Source: Alentia gelatinosa
Taxonomy: Eukaryota; Annelida; Polychaeta; Phyllodocida; Polynoidae
DNA length: 64,000 bases
Assembly: GCA_950022655.1 (NCBI GenBank)
Contig: OX465584.1
Coordinates: 53,586,789 to 53,650,788, forward strand
Reading direction: 5' to 3'
Position numbers and translations under genes: made by a program. The notes under the pieces are model-generated. The model did no database searches, was not told where the DNA came from, and saw only the letters and a program-made list of their open reading frames with translations. This document shows positions 30,916 to 41,640 of this stretch, one piece after another. Position 1 is the first letter of the stretch. Each line of letters opens with the position of its first letter.

Positions 30916-31730
30916 TGGCATTTTTCTAGTCAAGATTCATCAACTAGTTATATGAGTAACGATTATTCAGTGTTTACTCAAGATATCTCAACAGACTGTA
31001 GATGAGCACACAGAGCTAGTATGTGGTCAACTAAAGGTTCATTTGTGACAAATAGACAGTAACTGCAGAGGCTTCATTGTTTCAACCACTTTTGATTTCG
31101 TTGTTGGCCTTAAAAGTCGGTCGGTGTGCGTGCTATATATAACGCAATTTTAGGGAGAAAAAGTGTTGCCTGGTTTTGGAATTTTACGCTTATTAATAAT
31201 TTATCGGGAACGTGTAATAATCGGTCAGCTAAGACCGAAACCCATAATGGGTGGCAAAATCGTCAGATAGAAGCGCCATATAATGTTTTTACCCAGTTCA
31301 CACTTACCGATTATGACCACCGATTATAGAATCTAGTACCGATTTTTAATCATTCCTCATAAAATATTGGCAAGGGTAAACAGCAAAATTCAAAACACGC
31401 TCAACAATTTCTCAACCCCAAATTGCAAAAATTGGCATCACCGATCGAATTGCGAGGCCACAGACGATTCCAAAGCGCTTTAAAATCGTCGGCAAAGGGA
31501 ACGCCAATTTTCCAAAATGTACCGTCAGAAAGTACCTGTTCAGAACCTTCACATCTCTGGCAACTATTTTGTTACACAATGCAAAATCTGTGGGTCCTTC
31601 GCAGGTGATTTCAAATTGTGTACCGCGTCGGAGACCTTAAAAGTCGGTCACACTCCAAGCCATTGAGACGATTACACATGAGGAGCAATTTCTGAAAAAG
31701 TAGAGGTGTTTCCCGATGTTTTACAACATC
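30916..31730. other. Repeat-derived sequence, no intact gene
   Basis: Words such as AAAAGTCGGTCGGTGTG (about 31110), TTCACACTTACCGATTATG (about 31300) and AAAAGTCGGTCACACTCC (about 31640) point to one or two eroded MITEs. Boundaries could not be set. Confidence 0.45.
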
Positions 31731-31900
31731 TGGGACCTGTTTCACTAGTCAGTGACATGTCTAGATGGCGTCTAGATGGTGTGTCCGGTTTCATAAGAAC
31801 TAGACATAAGACTTTGTTTTGTCCGTTCTTGCTAGCACTGTTGGTGCCGCTTTTCATATCTGTCTAACACTTTTGTCACAAAACTAGTGAAACAGGTCCA
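31731..31900. mobile_element. Short MITE of the CAGGGACCTGTTTCA family
   Basis: TGGGACCTGTTTCACTAGTC on the left and ACTAGTGAAACAGGTCCA on the right. The interior holds TTGGTGCCGCTTTTCATATC. Confidence 0.7.
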
Positions 31901-32041
31901 TGATGTGTCAGGATTTGTCTAATTCATATGTTTGGGGTCTGTATTTCCTAAAGGCAGCTACTTGTGGTGTCACGAAACTAGACAAACCCAATGTCTGTAT
32001 GGTGTCACAGACATGTCGCGAGACTAGTGAAACAGGTCCCT
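31873..32041. mobile_element. Composite fragment of the same MITE family, second copy
   Basis: Matches 13839-14010 through both right-hand termini and the block between them. It shares its first terminus with the element at 31731-31900. Confidence 0.6.
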
Positions 32042-32130
32042 GGGGTTTCTTCTTTGACGATTTCATCGGAGGCACCAAAGGTCGGTCGGTGATGCCATGT
32101 TATGCAATTTCGGGTTGAGAAGTCGGCGAC

Positions 32131-32414
32131 CAGGGACCTGTTTCAGTAGTTTCGTGACATGTCTAGATGGCGTCTGTGACACCATACAGACATATTGGGG
32201 TTGACGAGTTTCGTGACAACACAAGTAGCGCTGGCACAAGTGGCCCTGTAGTGTCACTGTTCACAAAAACGATATTGTGACGCAACATGCGACAATAGAT
32301 GTGACACGCGTTATGAAATGTGACTTCGTTTTCTCCATTCTTGCTTGCACTGTTGGTGCCGCTTTTCATGTCTATCTAACACTTTTGTCATGAAACTAGT
32401 GAAACAGGTCCCTG
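32131..32414. mobile_element. MITE of the CAGGGACCTGTTTCA family, 284 bp
   Basis: Left CAGGGACCTGTTTCAGTAGT, right ACTAGTGAAACAGGTCCCTG. The interior contains GGCGTCTGTGACACCATACA and TTGGTGCCGCTTTTCATGTC. This is the cleanest full-length copy in the window. No certain target duplication. Confidence 0.8.
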
Positions 32415-32769
32415 GTCTGCACTTCATCTTTTTACACTTACTGATATTTTATTGGAAATGCATAATGATCGGTCGGCGGTTTCAGATTCTTGAATCTGTT
32501 GTAAAAATCGGTAGGTGTAAATTTTACCTGACGCTTGTCGGCGTGGCAATCCGGCTTAGTATAGTCTGTCGTTAGTTTTCCTTTTGCATCGTATTAGGTG
32601 GGTGCCGGGACTTATATATATATGTTCAAGCACTCATTTTTAAGTTGACCTTGTTCATTAAGAAATTGTCAATACCTTGTTCTATGTGTAGCAGATGAAA
32701 TGACTGTACCTTATATTTAGCAATCTATTTCACCAGAGTTGTTTTTTAATAACAGTTTTTCCATGCTCG
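32415..32769. other. No gene recognised
   Basis: Contains AATCGGTAGGTGTAAATTTT, related to the eroded repeat at 31100-31660. Confidence 0.4.
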
Positions 32770-33058
32770 CGCGTTTACACTAGACAACCTTTCAACACAA
32801 CTAGGTTTTTACAGTATCCCCAGCGGTCTAGATAATAAGTTCTGAATAAGTTCGGCTTCAAATAGTTGTCGGCCGTCAAGTGATCTACATAATCTCCAGG
32901 TGGTGCCAAATTGTGTAATCTGACATAATCAGATGATCTGTAATCGCCACGCACCTGACATTTACACTAGACGAGTTCTAGCATTTTATGGCTGAAAATC
33001 GTCAGGTGGAGCTAAATCCAAGAATTGCCGCCCATAATAATCAAGTGTAAACGCCGGG
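32770..33058. mobile_element. MITE, GGCGTTTACACTAGACGA family (copy 1)
   Basis: The left end is CGCGTTTACACTAGACAACC. The right end, AAGTGTAAACGCCGGG, is its complement. An internal TTTACACTAGACGAG repeats the terminus. Related copies lie at 45827-46170 and 58003-58376. Confidence 0.7.
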
Positions 33059-33539
33059 ATACATGGATTACTATGCATGTTGGATTACTTGTTCCATATG
33101 TTGGATCTGTTATGTATTTTTTCATGATTCATTTTTCTTTCTGATGCGGGGTTTTATATCAGACAAAGTGTTGAAAATCATTTTTTTTCCCATGTGAACA
33201 TTTTATTCAAGAAGAAAAAAATAGAGGATTAGGTGGTTTCTTTCAATACAGCTTCTACAGTATATGTCTCTACTTTGTATTACTGGAAATACTAACATTA
33301 TAAAGAAAAAAATGTTTTTGAAATATCTAAGAATCACTATTTTTACTTTCATTAACTTTTAGAATCTGTGTTGGCATGTGACTATCCCATATGAAAATGC
33401 CTTGTACGAGGGTAGTCTTTATATCAAAGGACATTTCAACCTATATTGTGAATTGATAATTCGTGAAATATGAGGTAATCAGAAATTAGTGGAAATATTT
33501 TTCACGAAAAAAATAAATGTATTAGAGACTATTAATTGA
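33059..33539. other. Probable intron or 5' flank of the receptor gene
   Basis: AT-rich with no coding signal. It ends in a splice acceptor. Confidence 0.4.
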
Positions 33540-33553
33540 ATGGTTTGTTTCAG
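33540..33553 (+). promoter_or_regulatory. Splice acceptor ahead of the receptor coding exon
   Basis: ATGGTTTGTTTCAG ends at 33553, 80 bases before the ATG at 33634, implying at least one 5' UTR exon upstream. Confidence 0.6.
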
Positions 33554-33633
33554 ATTCGGACAACTATCCAACGCACTCTCAGTAATCTCCTGGGAAAGAG
33601 ATCGGATGCTCAAGCCCCTTACTAGGTCTTGCA

Positions 33634-36366
33634 ATGGGTCCCCCAACAAACTGCAGCGCCGTTCTACTACAGGCGGAGAACAAGAGAACTAACGACACCT
33701 TCCTCTTCATCTCTGGTTTCGTAGCCGTGTTCCTCACGATTGCGCTAGGTAGCTTGGCGAACCTCTATGCTTTTCTAAGGATAAGATCTTCCTGGAGGTG
33801 GAACCCAATGCTGTGTAACCTGGCAGTGGTAGGTCTGGTGGCCTCATCTATGTCTGCCCCAGTCTACGCAACCGACGTGCTACTCAGACATGTATTCTCC
33901 ATCAAGTCTTCTCTACTCTGTCAAGTGACACAGTACCTGTGGACAGCCTGTGAGCTCCCACTCTGCATAAGTCTCTCAACGATTGGCTTCCAAAGGATGC
34001 GAAATGTCTTCGCGACATTCTCGCAGAAGCCTTCGGTGGCGTTTGAGTTTATCGCGATCATCGTTGCCTGGGCTTCAGTTATACCACAATGTTGCATGGG
34101 GGTGGGGGGAGACCCTGTTGACTGCACACTAAGTTTAGAAGAAGGTGGACTACCTTCTCTGAATTCGGAAATTCACAGCCATTTCCATTGGCAATCCAAG
34201 CACAGTTCCTTGCTGCTTGTTTTATTGACTGCCTGCTCAATGTTCTCAGCATATGTACTTACCATATGGTATTTAAGGTTCAGAGTTTACCGAGAGCAAC
34301 CAATGGTGACCCATCCCCCTATTCGTCTAGATAAATTCTCCACAGCGCATCAGTGTGCCACGACTGGCTTCCGGGCCAGGGATCACTCAATGATGGAGTC
34401 CCATGTGGAGAAGACGACCGTCACCTACATGTTGGCTAAGCATGTTCTGATGACACATGGTTGGAGACAGCCAAGTTCAACATCCAATCATGATCTTTCG
34501 GGAGAGGTTCTAGGCACTTGTGTGGAGACCTTCCCAGAGAATAGCATCCCTTCACCTCTGCCAAGGGACTGGGAGCAGTGTGTGTCTGTGCAGAGAAGAC
34601 GCAGTAGCCTTGATGTCTCCACGATATACTCCATGCACCAGAGTGATGTTCGGGGTCCAGCACAGCTCCAGAACCATCCCATGGGGAGGGTGAGCCTTCC
34701 CGGCTGTATCTCCCCGGAGATGGATGACTTTGCCCCCGGAGAGCAGACCGAATCCTTCAAACATCATCAGTGGAAGCTGCAGCATAGTTACAGGTCTCAC
34801 AGAAATCATTTCATGGACATTGACCGCTTGACGGAAAGTCGCATCTCAGAAGAGTCGTCCATGCACATGAGGCAGTCTGACAGTCCTTGGGCAGAGCAGA
34901 TTACTCCACCATTTAACAGGGCCAGCCAGAGTGATCCTTTTAATGATGCTGGAAGAACATACCTAGAAAGATCCAACAGACTTTCTCCATATCAAGGCAC
35001 AAAGGTATTCAGCTTAAGCAGTTTGTCTTCGGATGGTGAATCAGTCGGGAAGTTAAGTCTTATCAGTATTGGTTCACGGAGGAGTTCAAAGCGAAGGCGA
35101 TCAATTAATCTAGATAAATTACTTCATGCGGGAAGGAAGAAACGCAAATCAGAGATCAATGAGGTGCAAAATGATGAAAATGCTTCAAGAACTGTGAATG
35201 CTTCAGTACAGACAGACTTCAGTAATGATGCAAAAGTGAAGCAGGAAGCAGAGAGTGAGAGAAAACACTCCATAAGCAAATCCTTTAAGAGGGCCTCCAG
35301 CTTCGACCAAGCGACACTGAAGTTGAAGAGATCGCAAGTGGCCGCAGAGTCTCAAGGCGTCCAATCTGGCAGGAAGTATTCAATTCAGCGTAGTAGAAAA
35401 AGATTAGATTCCCAGAAGGCAGGAAAGAAGAAGAAATCCAAGGGTACCAACAAAGAACAAGGACTGAGATCACCTTCATGGAAAACTGATGGCTCAACAT
35501 CCTTCAACTTGCCACCTTTGAGGCATGAGCGACTGAATGCCAGTGGTATGCCTTTTTTTGAAACATCCCCTGGTGATCCTGCAGACTGCTTCAAGAAGAC
35601 TCCCACTGAGTCTGAGCTGGAGCAGCAATATGCCGAGAGCGTCAGTGACTTTGTCGTACAACGCGACAGAACATCAGGTTCAAAGGTGTCCTCCAAGACG
35701 CTCTCTACACAGCCCATAGAGGAGGCACTGCGAAGTAGTCTCCATAGTCCTGAGGCGAAATCCAAAAAGTGCACCACACAACGCTCTACGAAGGCCAGCC
35801 GCTTATCAGAGGTGGATGTGTTTCAGTTCCTTGATGAAACAGAGGACAAGGAGAGTAATATTTCCAATGCGAATTCCCGGGTCACTCTACAATGCTGCAC
35901 AACCAGGGTGGAGAGAAGTCTATCCTGCCAGAGTGACCCTTCTGGTTTGACCATAGCTCGTCCAGTTCGCAGGCTCACCTGGGCTCCGGTACAACTCAGG
36001 AGTGGTCTGTCTCATAGGACGACAGAGGAACCCATACAGAGACTGCGAGTGACCCACATGGCAGCACCTTGGCAGGTTGGGCGAATCACGAAGCATGACG
36101 GAGCGTATTATGCAGGAAGGAAGGCAGCGTGGTTGATGAGTTATTTTATTATTACAATGGTGCCGCTAGCTATATTCAGAGTGGTTTCTGACACTTCGAG
36201 CTGCTCACCAGAAAGACCAGCCTCATCCTGCCTTCTACAGGCCCTGAGTTATCTGTGCTTCATCATAAATCCTTTCTCTTATATCCTCTCAAATAAGAAC
36301 TTATTAAGAAGACCTGGAAAAATCACGGATATCAGGCGGCCTTTTACCACTGCATCAGTCCCTTAG
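33634..36366 (+). CDS. Class A (rhodopsin-like) GPCR with very long third intracellular loop
   Basis: A 910-residue single-exon receptor. The N-terminus has sequons at Asn6 and Asn20. Helices lie at about 25-49 (GSLANLY, the conserved Asn of TM1), 57-80, 96-120, 136-155 (Trp146), 191-214, 831-850 and 865-885 (NPFSY, the NPxxY motif of TM7). Cys96 at the start of TM3 and the Cys of ECL2 (Cys164) can form the usual disulfide. Departures: TM2 lacks the Asp of LAxxD (LAVVGLV), the D/E-R-Y box is FQRMR, and TM6 has TMVP for CWxP. About 600 residues separate TM5 and TM6. This loop is Ser- and basic-rich, with KRRRS, RKKRKS, KKKKSK and many RxxS sites, and looks disordered and phosphorylatable. Ligand and subfamily are unknown; atypical switches suggest unusual or constitutive signalling. 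Confidence 0.85.
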   Translation: MGPPTNCSAVLLQAENKRTNDTFLFISGFVAVFLTIALGSLANLYAFLRIRSSWRWNPMLCNLAVVGLVASSMSAPVYATDVLLRHVFSIKSSLLCQVTQYLWTACELPLCISLSTIGFQRMRNVFATFSQKPSVAFEFIAIIVAWASVIPQCCMGVGGDPVDCTLSLEEGGLPSLNSEIHSHFHWQSKHSSLLLVLLTACSMFSAYVLTIWYLRFRVYREQPMVTHPPIRLDKFSTAHQCATTGFRARDHSMMESHVEKTTVTYMLAKHVLMTHGWRQPSSTSNHDLSGEVLGTCVETFPENSIPSPLPRDWEQCVSVQRRRSSLDVSTIYSMHQSDVRGPAQLQNHPMGRVSLPGCISPEMDDFAPGEQTESFKHHQWKLQHSYRSHRNHFMDIDRLTESRISEESSMHMRQSDSPWAEQITPPFNRASQSDPFNDAGRTYLERSNRLSPYQGTKVFSLSSLSSDGESVGKLSLISIGSRRSSKRRRSINLDKLLHAGRKKRKSEINEVQNDENASRTVNASVQTDFSNDAKVKQEAESERKHSISKSFKRASSFDQATLKLKRSQVAAESQGVQSGRKYSIQRSRKRLDSQKAGKKKKSKGTNKEQGLRSPSWKTDGSTSFNLPPLRHERLNASGMPFFETSPGDPADCFKKTPTESELEQQYAESVSDFVVQRDRTSGSKVSSKTLSTQPIEEALRSSLHSPEAKSKKCTTQRSTKASRLSEVDVFQFLDETEDKESNISNANSRVTLQCCTTRVERSLSCQSDPSGLTIARPVRRLTWAPVQLRSGLSHRTTEEPIQRLRVTHMAAPWQVGRITKHDGAYYAGRKAAWLMSYFIITMVPLAIFRVVSDTSSCSPERPASSCLLQALSYLCFIINPFSYILSNKNLLRRPGKITDIRRPFTTASVP

Positions 36367-36424
36367 GAGAATATGACGCAGCAAACTTACCACAGTCACC
36401 TCCGCTCAGTACTAAATTTGAACG
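36367..36424 (+). other. Start of receptor 3' flank
   Basis: Non-coding after the TAG stop; no poly(A) signal seen before the tandem repeat. Confidence 0.4.
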
Positions 36425-36628
36425 AATTTATCGTTCCCCATTCCTCTCCACTTAGTATCGATATGGGACTAAATAATCCTTTCCCATCCACCTCCAATCA
36501 GTATCAACATGGAACTTGATAATCATTCACAAGTCCCCTCCACTCAGTATCAAAATGGGACTAAATAATCGTTCCCCACTCCCCTCCACTCAGTATCATT
36601 AAGGGACTAAATAATTGTTTCCCATGGG
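36425..36628. repeat. 46-bp tandem repeat, about four copies, in the receptor 3' region
   Basis: Copies of CCTCCACTCAGTATCAAAAT followed by GGGACTAAATAAT recur with a constant 46-base step (CTCCA at 36446, 36492, 36538 and 36584). It begins about 60 bases after the stop codon, so it probably lies in the 3' UTR. Confidence 0.85.
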
Positions 36629-36991
36629 ACCTTTATTTGTTTTGTTTATAGGACAAAAAAACACCAAGGTTTGCGGTGTTATGTTTTGCTCCTCGAGTCG
36701 TGGAGACTTATGATGAATACATTATGCAGATCCTGATGCAGTTTCGACCACACCAATCCGACTCTAACTGTCAATGAACCCCGCAATGCATGCACAGTGC
36801 AGCATATAACAACAGGATGAAGCCGGGAATCCCCACATACTATCATGAAACATCACGAAATTTCATATGATTGCTTATATGGCATGAGTTGTCTTCGCGG
36901 CATGATATCACGAAGCGGAGCTGAGTGGTATCTGTAGCAGAAGACAACGAATGGGATATAAACAATTATATAAAATTGAGTGATGTTTAGA
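36629..36991. other. No gene recognised
   Basis: Contains a Thr-poor, A-rich stretch and no supported frame. Confidence 0.4.
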
Positions 36992-37123
36992 TTTTATCCT
37001 ACCCTGTTACATGTTTTTAACTTCATATGTCACCCGTGGCATATAAATATTTTATGCCATAACCGTGACATACAGTCACACCATGTTAAGTCTATGGAGG
37101 TTTATATACAGGGTAGGATAAAT
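36992..37123. mobile_element. TIR module, TTTATCCTACCCTG ends
   Basis: TTTTATCCTACCCTG at the left and CAGGGTAGGATAAA at the right. The inner pair TGGCATATAAATATTTTATGCCA forms a hairpin. GTTAAGTCTATGGAGG near the right end matches the family word. Confidence 0.75.
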
Positions 37124-37929
37124 ACTGACACCTGGCAGCGGCTTAGATCCTTTTCTACCCCTACTCCAGGGTAAACATGATAGATAACTACGTTGGATCC
37201 TGCATGAAGCAGGGTCGGATTGACACTGGGTGTATATGAACTCCACCAGGAAGCTCAACTCAAAGAACTGATTTACGCCAGACATTGTCCTATTGACTTT
37301 TGTACACGTACCACCTAAAAGGTTTTTCCTATGAAGCTCACCGTTATTAATTCCAATTAGACATGTTCTTCATATCAGCATACTGTTCAAAATCACCTGA
37401 TCAATATACAATTCAATTATGACGTTCACCTAGAACCTTACTAGTAAAATTCACTCAAAGTTTATAATGACTCACCGAGTACTTTAGTAATCTATTGTAG
37501 AGAACGACTTATGAAAAGATATCTGAAGAATTACAACCTTGATAAAGAACAACTTGGGTTTGAAATATCGGTTCAATGATAAACGCCTTTAAAATCTACT
37601 TGCTTGTTACTGGGACATACTGTCTACACCACCTCTAAAAAAATTATGTTGAATAATTGATTCGGAGATGAGGAATATATACATACATAACAGTAGGTAA
37701 AAACATTTAAATTGAATAAAGTCTGATTATACAATAGAATAGGATGTGTGTTTGTTGTTTGGAACATTTTCGTCTGTTTCGTAGAGATCACTATGTTCAT
37801 TGGCGAACAGAATGTGTCACCAGGCAGGTTAGATCATGACTAGATTTTCAATATACTTGAATCTTTTTTCTTAAATATCTCTTTGCTATCTGATTTTGGA
37901 AGTCTTCTATTTCCTGAATCCAGAGATTA
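37124..37929. other. No gene recognised
   Basis: AT-rich; no repeat or coding signal strong enough to report. Confidence 0.45.
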
Positions 37930-38219
37930 TAAGGCCACTAAAAAAACTTGTCTCTCTTCACCAAGCCATGAAAAATATGACGAGGGTGCGATCCGGGCCA
38001 AAGAGGCTGCTTACGCGGGGTGTCTGCTCACACGGGGTTTCCAGATTTTTACTGGCTATACATTTAATGCATCCCTGACATCAGGAGAATTAATTTGATA
38101 CTAAATACACATACCTTTCATAATTTCTATCAAGGTTCTTCTATTTAAAAAAAAATTCTAAAATCGTTTTTTCTGATGCGCGCGGTGATGAGAAACAAGT
38201 TTTTTTTTTAGCGGCCTAA
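37930..38219. mobile_element. MITE with TTAGGCCAC ends (copy 2)
   Basis: Opposite orientation to copy 1. It begins AAGGCCACTAAAAAAACTTG and ends AGCGGCCTAA. The internal words TTACGCGGGGTGTCTGCTC and TCTGATGCGCGCGGTGATGA match the other copies. Confidence 0.8.
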
Positions 38220-38805
38220 CCTGAGTAAACATGCGATTTCTTTCTTTGTTCTGTTTTTCATTTCGGTAGTTGGAAAAGCACGTTGTTGCTTGATCTGAGA
38301 TTTCTACCAGCGCGCAAATTCTAGCCAATGCTCTTTCTATAAATATTAGATACTCGGTGATATACTTTCTATTTCTCATATACGTTAACGTTGAGTGTTT
38401 AAACTCAGTTCTTCGTCGGTTTAGATAGGCATCGTTCTGAATTTCTTAGAAAAAGGGGTCAGCTATGTGGCTTTTTAATTTCCAAAAAGGTTCGAAAGGT
38501 AGTAAAGAATTCACAAAATTGTAAATATTCTTGGTGCACAGCCAAATTTATTCTCGAATATATGTTTATGCTAAATGGAACTCCTCAAAACATGTAAAAG
38601 GATGTTATGTTAAGCCACATCTTTTTGCATTTATGTGCAAAAAGAGGTTTAAATCAATGAAGAATCCCTTGAAAAGGGAGTGTTTTCGAATTTCAAGAGC
38701 TATCGCTTTCTCCAACCAGGAAATTATTGTGTTCATGAATATTGCGGCCGATGTTGACTACGAGTTCCCAATGAAAAGTCTATGGGGAAAATTCTAGGGG
38801 TGAGA
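38220..38805. other. No gene recognised
   Basis: The 88-codon frame at 38531 has no motif. GGGGTGAGATACAT at 38797 resembles the right end of the TTATC...GATAA modules. Confidence 0.4.
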
Positions 38806-38961
38806 TACATACACAATAATGAATGGTTTTGTGTACGAGTGGCCGTAATCTCCGAGTAGTTGACGCGTAGTAATATCCGAGCGATTAGCGAGGATATTAC
38901 GTCGTCAACTACGAGGAGATTACGGTCACTCGTATACAAAACCAGTGGTTATTGTATTTAT
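38806..38961. repeat. Hairpin element with CGAGCG apex
   Basis: Arms of about 70 bp: GATACATACACAATAATGAA and AATGGTTTTGTGTACGAGTG pair with CACTCGTATACAAAACCAGT and GGTTATTGTATTTATT. Apex ATATCCGAGCGATTAGCGAG then GATAT. Confidence 0.8.
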
Positions 38962-39635
38962 TAACCACCTACAAGATTAATAGCAAGTCTATTGCAATAA
39001 AAAGTTTCTGCAAGACATTTAGTTCCAGACACTACTGCACTAGCAAGCATGTCAGTAATTCGGTGTAGACTTACACCAATAATGTAGTTCGCCATTTCCC
39101 CATGATTTTGGCATGCAAAGCATGTTATGACAGTGATTTTTGATGGTAAATGAGATAATTATGACTGATTATAAATAATTAATATTGAATGAACATTCAA
39201 GAAACTTATTTTGAAGTGCATGATAATTTGACCTCATTATGGATAGGACTTTTTTTTCCGGAATCTCCTGCAGGAGATTCTGACATGCCAGAATCTACGG
39301 GTAGCTACTTCCAGGTGCCCTATTCATTCCCTATGGAGACTCCGTAATAGGTGGGTAATAAATATTCATCCTTCTCTGCTCCAATACAGTTATCTCTCCT
39401 ATCCTTCACAGCACCGCAGTGGGCCACCCCTGCTTGAAACTCCAACGACCACATGAGCAGCTCCATGAACTCCATGCACTACGAGGCCCTCTGCCGGTAA
39501 TTTGGTGGTACTAACAGCTCTGAGCAACTCATGTGACTTGGGTTTCCATGTGCCGAGCTCTGGTGATGATATCGATATAAATCCATGGTTTTATGGTCAG
39601 GCGGCGATAAACCATTAGAGGTTGATATATAGTAT
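38962..39635. other. Intergenic, small palindrome
   Basis: GAATCTCCTGCAGGAGATTC near 39261 is a perfect 20-bp palindrome. CCCTATGGAGACTCCGTAAT and GGTGGGTAATAAATA near 39340 resemble the right end of the TIR modules. Confidence 0.5.
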
Positions 39636-39926
39636 TATTATATACCTGTGGCTGTATGAACTACGCATACTGCCCGCTCCTACCCATGGCGTATTTATAC
39701 CCGTACGCCACAGTGTGACGTACGGGGTATGTGATCACGTGACCAGGTATAATTTTGCCATTTTTAGGTATATAATAAAACGAAAACAGGCTGACTGACT
39801 TCGTATGTAAAAATACTTGGTAAAAATATTGATCACATACATCCCTCTGCCTCTGGCATCGGGATGTATGTGATCAAAAATTTCACCGCATATTTTTGAC
39901 GTACAAAGACAGTAAGCCAGTTTCCG
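39636..39926. mobile_element. TIR module plus hairpin, TATTATATACCT type (copy 1)
   Basis: The TIR module is bounded by TATTATATACCTG and AGGTATATAATA (39636-39777). The adjoining hairpin, AAAACAGGCTGACTGACTTC ... AGTAAGCCAGTTT (39783-39926), has the loop TCTGCCTCTGGCATC. Confidence 0.8.
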
Positions 39927-40007
39927 TATAATACACGAGCTTTAGCGAGTGCTTCATCATATCAACTTTGAGCGTTTCACCTGCCTGTTCCAAAGACATC
40001 GCCTGTT
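39927..40007. other. Spacer between the two copies
   Basis: Nothing recognised. Confidence 0.3.
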
Positions 40008-40340
40008 TTATTATATACCTGTGGTAGTATATACTACACATACGGCCCGTTCCTACCCATGTCGTATTTATATCCGTACGACACCTAGGTGACGTACGGG
40101 ATATGTATGTGGCGTACGGGGCATGAACGGCGGCAAAATCCAAAAACTCCCCCAGAAGCAAGGTAAAAAATTAGATATTTTAAGGTATATAATAATAGAG
40201 AAACAGGCTGGCTGTCTCCGTACGGATAGAATACTTGATAAAATCAGCGATTAGATGAACTTCTGCCTCCGGCATCGGTTCATATAATCGCCGATTTTAC
40301 CGCGTATTTTATCCGTACAGAGACAGTAAGCCTGTTTCTT
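40008..40340. mobile_element. TIR module plus hairpin, TATTATATACCT type (copy 2)
   Basis: TTATTATATACCTGTGGTAG to AAGGTATATAATAA (40008-40195), then hairpin GAAACAGGCTGGCTGTCTCC ... AGTAAGCCTGTTTC (40198-40340) with loop TCTGCCTCCGGCATC. Same order and orientation as copy 1, with different stem sequences in which both arms have changed together. Confidence 0.8.
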
Positions 40341-41099
40341 TATAGTATTTGTTATCCATCTTCAGAAAGAATGAAAACAACCTTATCCTTTGTGGTGTTC
40401 TTATTACCTAGAAGGGTCAATGTTTATGGAAGACAGATTATGGACAGATTATTATACATATGTACATGTTCTTCTGTATATGTAATCACTTTGTATTTGC
40501 AAACTATATATTTTCCAAGAGGTTCCATGATGATCTTCATGCACATTCAGTAGAACCCCGGGACACCCCGCTTAAACATCTGCTGGGAGAGAAACAGACA
40601 CTTACACGTAGTGGGTCAAGATGCCACAGATTTAACCCAACCAGAACTAACGTAGCTCTATAGTTCCAGTGTATGGTGGCCAGTGTAATGTTCACCACGA
40701 GATGTCCCTCGCGTGTAGATCTGATATAAATCCGTGATGAGAAACAAGATGGCGTCACCAGTACCGTAGCCGTGCCATCCTCAGTTTCTACACGACATGG
40801 ATTGTGTTGTCTTATGACAATACCTGACCCAATTGTAACATGAGGACGTTACAGAAACATGACCTGTCCCAGTTTGACACACTCTAGATAGGGAATTATA
40901 ACACTGCATCCAATCAGTTATAAAATGGTAGGATCTTCTGGTTATGGTTAGATTGTGTACGGACTGACAGTAGGAGTGTCCTTTTGGGGGTTTTAATACC
41001 GGACTTACAGATAGGACCGAGAATAGACACAGAAGGCATGCCATAGACATACAAGGGTAAGTGAGTTGTATGCGTATTTTGTGGGCTATTAATCGGATG
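40341..41099. other. No gene recognised
   Basis: No supported frame. ACAAGGGTAAGTGAG near 41050 is donor-like but isolated. Confidence 0.4.
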
Positions 41100-41640
41100 G
41101 CGATTGGTCGCTATGAGTTATAGGCGAGGAACAGGAGTTGTAGGCGGGGCACAGGAACTAGGGGATATGAGTATAGACGAGGTATAGGCAATACACATGA
41201 GGTATAGGCGAGGTATATGAGGTATAGGACCAAGGGCATAAGAGGTATAGGACCAAGGGCATAAGAGGTATAGGTAGCGCATATGCGGTATTGGAACTAG
41301 GGCACATAGGGTATAGGCAGGGCATATGAGGTATAGGAACTACGGCAAATAAATTAAAGGAGGGGCCCATTAGGCATAGGCAGGGCTTATGAGGAATATG
41401 CGAGGTATATGAGGCTTAGGCAGGCTTTATGAGGTATAGGAACTAGGGCATATGAGATATAGGCAGAGCACATAAGGTATTGGCAGGGTAAATGAGGTAT
41501 AGACAAGCTATAGGTAGGGCATATGAGGAATAGGCAGAGTCTATGAGTTATAGAAACAAGAGCATATATGAGGTATTGACAAGACATATGAGGTATAGGC
41601 AGAGTATATGATGTATAGGCAAGGTATAAGAGGTGCATGT
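41100..41640. repeat. Purine-rich minisatellite (GAGGTATAGGCAGGGCATAT type)
   Basis: Degenerate 16-40-bp units of GAGGTATAGG joined to CAGGGCATAT, AACTAGGGCATAT or ACCAAGGGCATAA, all on the same strand. Frames on the opposite strand are artefacts. Confidence 0.85.
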
